A program made the position numbers and the translations under genes. Shown here in pieces: positions 1-5,745 of a DNA stretch of 8,954 bases. The stretch covers positions 1 to 8,954 of the forward strand of contig CAMVLN010000060.1 of assembly GCA_947168325.1 (NCBI GenBank), written 5' to 3'. The notes under the pieces are model-generated. The model saw only the letters and a program-made list of their open reading frames with translations. It had not been told where the DNA came from and searched no databases. How positions within the stretch are numbered: the first letter of the stretch is position 1; each line of letters opens with the position of its first letter. The stretch comes from an uncultured Elusimicrobia bacterium (GTDB lineage Bacteria; Elusimicrobiota; Endomicrobiia; Endomicrobiales; Endomicrobiaceae).

Positions 1-245
1 TTATTTCCTCCCTCTTTTCCATTGTTATTATTTGTATCATTTGAATTAACAATATGTCCTTCAACTGTTGATTCTTTAAAATAAGGTATTTTTGAATAAG
101 GAATTATTTTTTCTTGTTTTATTATTTTTTTTATATTGCCAAGTCCAGAACCACAAACTATGGCTATTTTTGGATTAATTTTTGTTTTAGAACTTATATA
201 TTTTTTACTTTCTTTAATTTTATCTAAAATATTTAGTTGTTTCAT
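1..245 (-). CDS. punA: purine-nucleoside phosphorylase, N-terminal part (runs off left edge)
   Basis: About 81 codons are visible before the window edge and no stop is reached. The fragment has GSGLG at residues 32-36, the phosphate-binding glycine loop of trimeric (PNP/MTAP family) phosphorylases, and IPYF...STVEGH at 53-64, the family's second conserved block with the phosphate-contacting His. These enzymes cleave purine (deoxy)nucleosides with phosphate to give base plus (deoxy)ribose 1-phosphate in the cytosol. The ATG overlaps the deoB stop codon in an ATGA (242-245), so the two are very probably translationally coupled. DeoB acts on this enzyme's product, which supports the call. One oddity: after STVEGH the family normally continues with a short G-x-L-x-F-G stretch, but here an Asn/Gly-rich run (about residues 66-80) follows, so there is an insertion, or less likely a frameshift, near the edge. 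The family call is secure; substrate preference cannot be judged. Confidence 0.88.
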   Translation of the reverse strand, partial: MKQLNILDKIKESKKYISSKTKINPKIAIVCGSGLGNIKKIIKQEKIIPYSKIPYFKESTVEGHIVNSNDTNNNNGKEGGN

Positions 246-1498
246 AATATTTCATCCTTAAAACTTGTTCCATTTTTCATCTGCTCTATTTCAAAAATAT
301 CTGCAATTGTCTGTGCCACATCTGATAAAGTTTTTCTTATACCTAAATTCACATCTTGTTTTATTGATGGACCGTAAACTAAAAGTGGAACATATTCTCT
401 TGTATGATCTGTATGTTTAGTATATGTTGGATCGCAACCATGATCGGCCGTAATTATTAATAGGTCATTATCACACATTACATCCATTATTTTCGGAAGC
501 ATTCTATCAAAAAATTTTAAACCTTGTGCATAAGCATCAACATTTCTTCTATGCCCCCAAAGCATGTCAAAATCTACTAAATTTGTAAATATTAAATGGT
601 GCCGTTCATTTGGAGTAGTATCAGGGTATAAATCTTTTGTTTCAGTATTATTGTAGTAATTTTGATATATTTGAGGCTCTACAATAGAATCTATCGTTTT
701 TTGTATTCCAACGGAATTCCCTTTTGTGTGATATGAAATATATATGCCCTTATTTGCAAAAATATCACTAATTTTACCTATACCTACAACTGAACCTTTT
801 ATATTTCTTATTTTATCTAATATTGTTTGCCCTGGTGGCTTTATAGAATAATCTTTTCTATTAGGAGTTCTTGTATAAATACCATCTATAATTTTAAAAG
901 GTCTTGCAATAACTCTACCAACAGAATGTTCTCCAACAAGAAGTTTTCTTGCAATTTCACAACATTTATAAAGTTTCTTTATGCCAAAAATTTCAGTAGT
1001 TTCATTTGCTGCAATTTGAAAAACAGAATCTGCTGATGTGTATACTATAGGATAACCAGTTTTATCATGTTCTTGTCCAAGTTTCTGAATTATTTCTGTT
1101 CCTGAAGCAACACAATTGCCTAAAACTTTTGTTCCTATTTGTTTTTCAAACTCTTCTATTAATTCCTTTGGAAATCCATTTGGATATGTAGGAAAAGGTT
1201 TATCTAACACTATACCTGCCAATTCCCAATGACCAGCTGTAGTATCTTTTGCTGGAGATAAAGTTGCCATTTTTCCATAGCATCCTATAACTTTTTCTGG
1301 TTTATATCCATAAGGATGAGGAATTATATTGTATAACCCTAACTTACCCATATTTTCAAGAACAAAATCTTCTTCCATTTGTTCAAAAATATGTTTTAAT
1401 GTGTTAGCTCCAACATCATTATATTTTGCTGCATCTGGCAATTCACCTACACCAACACTATCTAACACAATTAAAATAACTCTATTTATATTTGACAA
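242..1498 (-). CDS. deoB: phosphopentomutase
   Basis: DeoB interconverts (deoxy)ribose 1-phosphate and 5-phosphate, linking nucleoside phosphorylases to DeoC and the pentose phosphate pathway. It belongs to the alkaline phosphatase superfamily and uses two metal ions. Visible hallmarks are LDSVGVGELPDA with metal ligand Asp13, PAKDTTAGHWE (83-92) with the Thr that becomes phosphorylated, NLVDFDMLWGHRRN (306-319), TADHGCDPT (350-358) and HTDHTREY (362-369), supplying the remaining Asp/His ligands. At 418 residues it is slightly longer than the usual 390-407. The extra length seems to be an Asn/Tyr/Thr-rich insertion at about 279-300, just before the VDFD motif. The start is TTG at 1496-1498, chosen because AGAGGAG lies nine bases upstream and the family N-terminus (VILIVLDSVGVG) follows at once. 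The gene ends in TGA inside the phosphorylase start. The upstream neighbour in transcription is a ~350-base gap, so it probably has its own promoter. Confidence 0.96.
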   Translation of the reverse strand: MSNINRVILIVLDSVGVGELPDAAKYNDVGANTLKHIFEQMEEDFVLENMGKLGLYNIIPHPYGYKPEKVIGCYGKMATLSPAKDTTAGHWELAGIVLDKPFPTYPNGFPKELIEEFEKQIGTKVLGNCVASGTEIIQKLGQEHDKTGYPIVYTSADSVFQIAANETTEIFGIKKLYKCCEIARKLLVGEHSVGRVIARPFKIIDGIYTRTPNRKDYSIKPPGQTILDKIRNIKGSVVGIGKISDIFANKGIYISYHTKGNSVGIQKTIDSIVEPQIYQNYYNNTETKDLYPDTTPNERHHLIFTNLVDFDMLWGHRRNVDAYAQGLKFFDRMLPKIMDVMCDNDLLIITADHGCDPTYTKHTDHTREYVPLLVYGPSIKQDVNLGIRKTLSDVAQTIADIFEIEQMKNGTSFKDEIL

Positions 1499-1507
1499 TA
1501 TTTTGTT

Positions 1508-1514
1508 CTCCTCT
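1508..1514 (-). promoter_or_regulatory. ribosome binding site deciding the deoB TTG start
   Basis: The minus strand reads AGAGGAG here, nine bases before TTG at 1498. It is one of the strongest Shine-Dalgarno matches in the window, and no ATG lies at a suitable distance in the deoB frame. This supports TTG as the true initiation codon. Confidence 0.8.
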
Positions 1515-1848
1515 TACAATTTATCCATGCTTGAGCAATACATAATTTAATTATTAATGGCATAGCAACAATAATAAACAGTTTATATTTTACAATTTTT
1601 AGTTGAATAGTAAAATAGATTAAAGTAAATATTTTTTATAAAAATAATTTTTAAGTTATAATGTATAGTTTAAATGAAAATTTATAAATTGATGATCATA
1701 TCATTTTTCTAATTCAGCAGTCTTGCACCTTTTTAATTGCTATTTTCATATTATATAAATCTATATAATTTTGCATTATAAAAATGTTATTCTAACAATA
1801 AAAATAAAAATTTATTAAATTTGTAATTATAGCAATATATTTATTAAG
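1515..1848. other. intergenic gap between the secreted-protein gene and deoB; no gene seen
   Basis: This is very AT-rich DNA with many stops in all frames and no recognisable coding or structural RNA. It probably holds the deoB promoter, but many TATAAT-like hexamers occur here by composition alone, so I do not choose one. The only structure I would mark is the short hairpin plus T-run at 1780-1797. Confidence 0.5.
1780..1797 (-). terminator. possible weak intrinsic terminator after the secreted Lys/Glu-rich protein gene
   Basis: On the minus strand TGTTA-GAA-TAACA forms a perfect five-pair stem with a three-base loop, followed directly by TTTTT. It lies about 50 bases past the stop at 1849. 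The stem has little G+C, so it would be a weak terminator, and AT-rich DNA gives such matches by chance. Position and T-run are the main support. Confidence 0.35.
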
Positions 1849-2859
1849 TTAAAATCCTAAGAAGCCTTTTAATATTTTTTTAGCTTCTTCCTTTGCAACT
1901 TTTTTTGTTTCAGCTTTAATATCATCTTTTATTTCTGTTTTTAGCTCTTCTTTTATTTGTGTTTTCAAACTTTGTTTTTCAATTGATTTTTCTGTTTTTT
2001 CTTTTTTTGTTTCGTTATTAGTAGTTAAGATTTTTTTGTTTGTTGTATCAGTAAGTTCATTATTGTTTTTGAAAGTTCTCTTTAGTACTTCTGAAAAATG
2101 TTGTTCGTGAGAAATCACTACAGCATTTTTTGGAAGAGATACTTCACTATCATCTATACCAACTTTAATATTCTTTACTATTGAAGGAAATTCAATATTA
2201 TCAATTACATCACCTATAAATATTCCACATTCATCAACGATATATCTTTTATAGTTTTTAAATGATACAACTTTTGAATATTTTTCATCTATTAATTTAA
2301 ATTCTTCAGATGAAAATGCTTTTACAATATCATCTGTTGGTACTATTTTAAAAACAGCACATTTATAACCGAACTTTTTTTCATAACCAATAAAAGAAAT
2401 ATCTTTAATAAAAAAATCTTTTTCTATATTTGTTTTATTTTTTTCTATAGAATATTCTATTTTGCTAGTAAGCCACTTATTTGAATTTTCATCATACTCA
2501 TACGAAAACTTTTTATCATAATCGTTAATAGTTATAAGTGTTCCTTGTATCTTTTTTTCTTTATTTCCTTTTTTAAAAAAAGTTGTCATTTTTGTAAAAT
2601 TTTTTAAATATTGGGCATAAATTCCTGTTTCTCCTGTTTTTTTTAATAATTCATCTAATTCTTTTCGCTTTTTTTCTAAATATTCAGACTTATGAAACTC
2701 CATATCATAAGATATTCCTTTATTTTTTATGACTTCTTGTTCTTTATCTATATAACTTTCATATTTTTTAAAACCTGCACTATCACCATAACAAAAATTT
2801 ATAGCAAATAAACACAAAATTAAACCACTAAAACATTTTTTTACAATTTTATTTTTCAT
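1849..2859 (-). CDS. secreted protein of unknown function with Lys/Glu-rich helical tail
   Basis: I do not recognise this 336-residue protein. It has a clear Sec signal peptide (basic start, hydrophobic 11-22, likely cleavage near FCYG-DS at 25-26), so it acts outside the cytoplasm. Residues 26-90 are charged and helical. The region 105-250 alternates short hydrophobic strands with turns and has two Cys in the mature part (167 and 211) that could pair. The strand pattern vaguely recalls LolA-like periplasmic beta folds, but I would not assign that. Residues 264-329 are strongly Lys/Glu/Thr rich with repeated K-x-E-I-K and E-x-K-K patterns, probably a long charged helix. The protein ends ILKGFLGF, a short hydrophobic C-terminus. 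The ATG has AAGGAG eight bases upstream and a good extended -10 element 37 bases upstream, so it is probably transcribed separately from the toxin cassette it follows. Confidence 0.85.
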   Translation of the reverse strand: MKNKIVKKCFSGLILCLFAINFCYGDSAGFKKYESYIDKEQEVIKNKGISYDMEFHKSEYLEKKRKELDELLKKTGETGIYAQYLKNFTKMTTFFKKGNKEKKIQGTLITINDYDKKFSYEYDENSNKWLTSKIEYSIEKNKTNIEKDFFIKDISFIGYEKKFGYKCAVFKIVPTDDIVKAFSSEEFKLIDEKYSKVVSFKNYKRYIVDECGIFIGDVIDNIEFPSIVKNIKVGIDDSEVSLPKNAVVISHEQHFSEVLKRTFKNNNELTDTTNKKILTTNNETKKEKTEKSIEKQSLKTQIKEELKTEIKDDIKAETKKVAKEEAKKILKGFLGF

Positions 2860-2867
2860 AATTTTTA

Positions 2868-2904
2868 CTCCTTATATTTTATTTTATAGTTAAAAATTAT
2901 ACCA
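2868..2904 (-). promoter_or_regulatory. extended -10 promoter and ribosome site of the secreted-protein gene
   Basis: The minus strand reads TGG-TATAAT at 2904-2896, a perfect extended -10 (TGnTATAAT). AAGGAG follows at 2873-2868, eight bases before the ATG at 2859. No convincing -35 hexamer lies 16-18 bases upstream, which extended -10 promoters tolerate. Transcription would start near 2889. This separates the downstream secreted-protein gene from the toxin cassette. Confidence 0.6.
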
Positions 2905-2925
2905 TTTCATTGGGATTTCTTTTAC

Positions 2926-3226
2926 CTAATCCTTTGGAATCTCTTTAATATTTATGTAAACTTGGCTATTTCCGCCATATAATCCCATTCTTTGACTTTC
3001 TCCATTTCCATTTGACCCTGACATAGTGGATTTTTGGAATAGTTGTAGTATTTAGATATTCTTTTATTCTTTGAACTAAATTTGTATCTATTTTTAATAT
3101 AATGTTTTTGTTTTTAAATAATACAATTACAGTCACGGAAATTGGCTGTACTGGTTGTATTGAAAAAGAAAAAACATATGATTGTAAAAATATTATTGAT
3201 ATTAGTGTTGATATAATATTTTTCAT
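2926..3226 (-). pseudogene. small secreted protein, probably frameshifted
   Basis: The ATG at 3226 lies five bases after the stop of the second immunity candidate. It opens a signal-peptide-like N-terminus (hydrophobic 4-20, ending near VFSFS), then QPVQPISVTVIVLF and a lysine-rich stretch. The uninterrupted frame ends at 2966 after 86 residues, but its last ~20 codons look wrong: rich in Trp, Arg and Lys, with G/C third positions. Reading one base further on at the A5 run 3031-3035 gives SGSNGNGESQRMGLYGGN and then a hydrophilic tail ending at TAG 2926. This has normal AT-ending codons and a total of 99 residues. I infer one extra A, from gene decay or a sequencing error. If the uninterrupted frame is right, the gene is 2966-3226. 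The function is unknown. Its position at the end of the toxin-immunity cassette suggests a role there, but no domain is recognised. Confidence 0.5.
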
Positions 3227-3231
3227 TGTAT

Positions 3232-3468
3232 TTATACACTAATCTCTTCTTTTAAAGCTTTTAACATATATTCACAAGCTTCATCTTCTGTTTTAAAAAT
3301 TTTATAATCGTTTTTTCCTCCTCTTTCATCAACATAATAAAATTCCCATATATAATAATTTTTTTGTAATATGTATGCATCAGCTAACCAAGAATTACCA
3401 TTTATAGAATAGTAACTCTCTGGAATTTTTAATTTTTTTAATTCTTTTTTTAGTTCTTCATGTTTCAT
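3232..3468 (-). CDS. candidate immunity protein, second tandem copy
   Basis: This 78-residue protein has no signal peptide and is predicted cytosolic. It is a clear paralog of the gene directly upstream. The two share about two thirds of residues over the first ~70, and 22 of 24 across DERGxKNDYKIFKTExEACEYMLK (here about residues 48-71). The N-terminal third (MKHEELKKELKKLKIPESYY) is a charged helix. The middle has aromatic strands (NYYIWEFYYVDERG), and the end is an acidic helix with one Cys. Small acidic alpha+beta proteins placed directly after a polymorphic toxin are typically immunity proteins, so I infer it protects the cell from the upstream TNT-type toxin. I cannot assign a named immunity family. 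No Shine-Dalgarno is seen; the ATG lies ten bases after the previous stop, suggesting re-initiation by ribosomes from the first copy. The frame is intact. Confidence 0.8.
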   Translation of the reverse strand: MKHEELKKELKKLKIPESYYSINGNSWLADAYILQKNYYIWEFYYVDERGGKNDYKIFKTEDEACEYMLKALKEEISV

Positions 3469-3478
3469 AATATTATGT

Positions 3479-3724
3479 TTAAAATTTGTAATAGTATTTT
3501 TTTAATTTATTCATAATTTTTAACATATATTCACAAGCTTCTTCTTCTGTTTTGAAAATTTTATAATCATTTTTTTCACCTCTTTCATCAAAATAAAAAT
3601 ACTCCCAAATATTGTAATTTTGTTGAAGTACATGTGTGTCTGCCGGAGACGAATCATTTATCACATACCTTCTTTTAGGTATTTTCAATTCTGCTAAATT
3701 TTTTTGTAATTCTTCTATTTTCAT
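3479..3724 (-). CDS. candidate immunity protein, first tandem copy
   Basis: This 81-residue cytosolic protein starts six bases after the toxin's TAA. AGGGGA, overlapping the toxin's last codons, serves as a plausible ribosome site about ten bases upstream of the ATG, so translation is likely coupled to the toxin. It has an N-terminal charged helix (MKIEELQKNLAELKIPKRRY), aromatic strands (NYNIWEYFYFDERG), the shared FKTEEEACEYMLK block, and a private basic C-terminus (KLKKYYYKF) that the second copy lacks. Immediate adjacency behind a TNT domain and tandem duplication are the usual signs of an immunity gene. The known immunity factor of the M. tuberculosis TNT is much larger (over 150 residues) and I see no resemblance, so this would be a different solution. 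The immunity role is inferred from context; that the two copies are paralogs is seen directly. Confidence 0.8.
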   Translation of the reverse strand: MKIEELQKNLAELKIPKRRYVINDSSPADTHVLQQNYNIWEYFYFDERGEKNDYKIFKTEEEACEYMLKIMNKLKKYYYKF

Positions 3725-3730
3725 TTTAAA

Positions 3731-4014
3731 TTAATCCCCTATTATTTTTAATATCTCATTTTCTAAAAGAATAGATATATTTGTTTTTGTTCTATATTGA
3801 GTTCCCAAACCTATTTTACCAAATGCTGGTGCAATAATAGATTCTTCTACTTGTAGAGGTTGAACAACAATAAATTTATTATATAACGACAAATCAGCAT
3901 TATATGGTAAAGCTCTCATTTCTAAAGGAGTGTCAGAAGGCGATAAATAGTTACCATTTATATCACCATATCTATTCACAATAGTTCCGGGTTGTAAAAT
4001 TATCATTTTTTTTT
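3731..4014 (-). other. TNT-type NAD+ glycohydrolase toxin domain (in its own frame)
   Basis: This part reads on from the A9 tract as MIILQPGTIVNRYGDINGNY, then LSPSDTPLEMRALP, then KFIVVQPLQVEESIIAPAFG and GLGTQYRT. That series is the signature of the tuberculosis necrotizing toxin family (RYG...G-x-[FY]-L-S-P...TP...R-x-LP...P-L-x-V-x-x-G/S-x-IAP-x-FG...G-x-QY). The RYG Arg, the R of RALP and the Gln of TQY, which match residues important for NAD+ binding or hydrolysis in known members, are all present. The domain is about 90 residues and looks undamaged. Family members split NAD+ into nicotinamide and ADP-ribose, killing the target cell by NAD+ depletion. A nominal ATG at 4036 is not a credible start; it lies in the linker and has no ribosome site. 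Confidence 0.85.
4006..4014 (-). repeat. A9 homopolymer at the linker/toxin frame break
   Basis: Nine consecutive A on the minus strand separate the linker frame (ending ...DGALIGTKK) from the TNT frame (MIILQPGT...). With eight A the two join smoothly; with nine, translation stops at TAG 3972 without the toxin domain. Such a run is prone to replication and transcription slippage, so the ninth A may be a phase-variable state, a fixed lesion or a sequencing indel. Confidence 0.8.
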
Positions 4015-4262
4015 GTTCCAATAAGAGCACCATCATTAATTTGATAATATGAAACTATGGATGTTGTTTTTGTTATTTCAGTTTTCCCAACACCGCTTGT
4101 TGCTTTGGTTGTTTCTTTTGAAATACTTTTTGTTCCCTTTGCAACTTTTGAATCAATTGTTGAAGAATATTCTTTTTTTATTGTATTAACAATATTATCT
4201 ACATCTTTTAACCCTGATTTTGTTGCTTGTGTTGATATACTACCAGCAAAATTTCGCCACAT

Positions 4263-4409
4263 TGCACCTGTTCCTATAAGTAGCCCTATCGCTGTTAACA
4301 TCCTTTCTTGTACTGTTAGTATTTCTTGGGTAAAAGCATCTTTCCCTGAAAGAAATTCATATAAATCTATACTATCTCCAACTATTGGTATTACTCCTAC
4401 TCCAATATG
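4263..4409 (-). other. PT-TG-like pre-toxin segment
   Basis: The frame here gives HIGVGVIPIVGDSIDLYEFL, then SGKDAFTQEILTVQERMLTA and IGLLIGTGAM. The pattern of a hydrophobic Gly-rich turn, IPxVGD, x-D-L-Y-E-x-x-x-GKD, an E-R pair and a second hydrophobic Gly segment is that of the PT-TG pre-toxin domain, which sits directly before C-terminal toxin domains in many polymorphic toxins. It marks the protein as a toxin independently of the TNT match. Confidence 0.75.
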
Positions 4410-4937
4410 AGCTAACATATTAAGTATATCTCTTATCTTAACACAAATTATTTCTTTTAATTCATCAAATATTTCCCAAAAAGGTGTTTCTTGCACTATT
4501 TTTTCTTCCATAAAACTTGCTACTTCTTTTTGAGATATCTTACTTATGTTTGCCCCTAAAATATCTTGTTTTGTTATATTATACTTTTTGCTTATTTGTG
4601 AAATTGTTTCTATTATTTTAAAAAATTGGTCTACTGTTATTGTTTCTTTCTTTGTTGTTCTTTTATTTAATTCTTTTATAATTTTGTCTAATTGCTTTAT
4701 ATCTTTTTTTGACTGTTTGTCTATTTGTTTTGTAAGATTATCGGGACTTTTTGGGTTTAGTGCATATAGGTCTGCCATAGAGTTTATAAAATTTTCTCTA
4801 TTCCTTTTACCTACTCCTTCTTTATATCCTTTATTTTGTAAATATTTCCTTAATGATTTTACTCTTTTATTTAATGTTGAATGTGAACCTTCTAACTTTC
4901 CTATCCTATAAATAAAATCTAAATCTATTCTTGCTGA

Positions 4938-5216
4938 CAATCTTTCAAATAAATCACAAAATGCATAAGGGTCGTATCCTGCTTTATATGCAAGGTCTGC
5001 CCCATATCTATCTGCTGCCTCTTCTTCCTCTTGCGACCAAATTGATTTTGATATTTTATTTGTAGTATCTGTTGATATGTCTTTTATTTTGCTTGATTTT
5101 AATAAACTACTGCTTACTTTGTTTAATTCTTTAATTGTTTTTTTCTTGTTTTTTTTAGATATTATTTTTGTATATTTTTCTTCTTGTTATATTAATATGA
5201 AATGCCCTATCTCGTG
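4938..5216 (-). other. M48 peptidase zinc site, split by a TAA
   Basis: CAC-GAG-ATA-GGG-CAT at 5216-5202 encodes HEIGH within LVCLLGHEIGHF, the M48 zinc helix. Three codons after the following Phe comes TAA (5187-5189), and the same frame resumes with QEEKYTKII. It then gives WSQEEEEAADRYGADLAYKA, with the third zinc ligand Glu probably at 5024-5022 (E-x-x-x-D). Both halves are needed for zinc binding, so a product ending at the TAA would be inactive. Confidence 0.8.
5187..5189 (-). other. in-frame TAA interrupting the peptidase domain
   Basis: The stop lies between ...GHFILI and QEEKYTKII without any change of frame. The coding signal on both sides is M48-like. A single base change from CAA, AAA or GAA would explain it. 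Confidence 0.8.
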
Positions 5217-5456
5217 CCCTAACAAACAAACCAGTTCTGCCTCATCGTTTATCATATTAAACATTCCACGAGTTATTTTTATATTATTGAACAATAAAAA
5301 ATTTATTCCTTGAACCGTAGATGTTTGTAATATATTTATTGAATAATATTCTTTTGGTTTATCAGAAAATTTTATAATTTTATTTAATAAATTATTTAAA
5401 TATTTTTGTGTATTTGTTTTTTTGCAGATAGTAACAAAATCCTCTTCGGTACTATC

Positions 5457-5459
5457 CTA
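5457..5459 (-). other. in-frame TAG after the signal peptide region
   Basis: The stop follows ...KKKVENDK (codon 63) and the same frame continues with DSTEEDFVTICKK into the peptidase domain. Taken literally, it would leave a 62-residue secreted peptide. A single change from CAG, AAG or GAG would explain it. Confidence 0.8.
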
Positions 5460-5665
5460 TTTATCGTTTTCTACTTTTTTCTTAATTATATTTTTTGTAA
5501 CTTTTGAAACTTTTTTTGTTACACTGGAAGAATCTGAAATTTTATCAACTGTTTTATCAATTATGCTAGAAAAAATATCACAAAAACTATTTGAAGATGA
5601 AAAAATCAATGCTAAAACTAGTACTAAGCTGATAAGTTTTTTCATAATACTGCCTTAAACAAATA

Positions 5666-5700
5666 ATTATACATTGATGTTCTATTCATATATTCATATA
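5666..5700 (-). promoter_or_regulatory. candidate promoter of the toxin cassette with an 8-base tandem repeat
   Basis: TATAAT lies at 5671-5666 on the minus strand, preceded by TG and 20 bases upstream of the toxin ATG. Just upstream is a perfect tandem repeat of TATATGAA (5700-5685) where a -35 region would fall; no TTGACA-like hexamer is seen. AAGG at about 5657-5654 is a modest ribosome site. The gap to the transketolase stop is only 100 bases, so read-through is also possible. Confidence 0.4.
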
Positions 5701-5745
5701 TTTCAAAAAAACATCAGTTATCTTTTTTCAACTTACATTACAGTT

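Larger units (their letters stand above)
3232..3724 (-). repeat. tandem gene duplication of the immunity candidates
   Basis: Two adjacent coding units of about 240 bases are recognisably copies of one another. Similarity is strongest toward the 3' half (FKTExEACEYMLK, DERGxKNDYK), where the DNA itself is nearly identical. The copies differ in their last 10-15 codons and at many N-terminal positions, so the duplication is not recent. Confidence 0.85.
3731..5645 (-). pseudogene. secreted M48 metallopeptidase / PT-TG / TNT NAD+-glycohydrolase polymorphic toxin, broken
   Basis: One gene spans this interval in a single reading frame from 5645 to the A9 tract at 4006-4014, then continues one base shifted to TAA at 3731. 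Dropping one A gives 637 codons, two of them stops: TAG 5457-5459 and TAA 5187-5189. Order: Sec signal peptide (residues 1-22); M48-type zinc peptidase with LLGHEIGHF (zinc His pair and catalytic Glu), then EEEEAADRYGADLAYKAGYDP supplying the third ligand, and an SHSTLNKRVKSLRKYL end block; a helical linker; a PT-TG-like pre-toxin segment (VGVIPIVGDSIDLYEFLSGK..., 4263-4409); a Thr/Ser/Lys-rich stretch; and a TNT toxin domain at the C-terminus. I infer an exported toxin whose peptidase releases or processes the C-terminal NAD-destroying domain. Both stop types end other genes here, so they are genuine nonsense codons. Immunity candidates follow directly. The N-terminal lesions make full-length product unlikely. 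Confidence 0.85.

Noticed and set aside
827..1036. Open frame on the plus strand inside deoB
   Set aside because: It lies wholly opposite the strongly conserved deoB gene, is Cys/Phe/Ser-rich with no family resemblance, and is a composition shadow.
1681..1740. Slightly more GC-rich stretch in the gap before deoB as a small RNA
   Set aside because: No stable stem, promoter-terminator pair or known RNA motif could be seen in it.
4057..4911. Two hydrophobic plus-strand frames (4057-4410 and 4546-4911) that look like membrane proteins
   Set aside because: They are the antisense of the toxin gene's Lys/Glu-rich linker, and the antisense of such codons is Phe/Leu/Ser-rich by necessity. There is no ribosome site or family match.
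3972..4940. A free-standing 322-residue protein starting at TTG 4940
   Set aside because: The same frame upstream encodes M48 motifs, including the third zinc ligand. The TTG lies inside that domain and has no ribosome site.
5187..5459. Recoding of TAA/TAG as amino acids
   Set aside because: TAA ends both transketolase subunits and deoC, and TAG ends the DUF4139 gene, at the expected family lengths, so both are normal stops here.
5457..5645. A free-standing 62-residue secreted peptide
   Set aside because: The frame continues past its TAG straight into an M48 peptidase with no shift, so it is better read as the 5' end of the broken toxin gene.
5701..5730. A-run / T-run hairpin after the transketolase C-terminal gene as a terminator
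   Set aside because: The stem is almost all A:T with mismatches and the spacing is poor. It is not distinguishable from background in this DNA.
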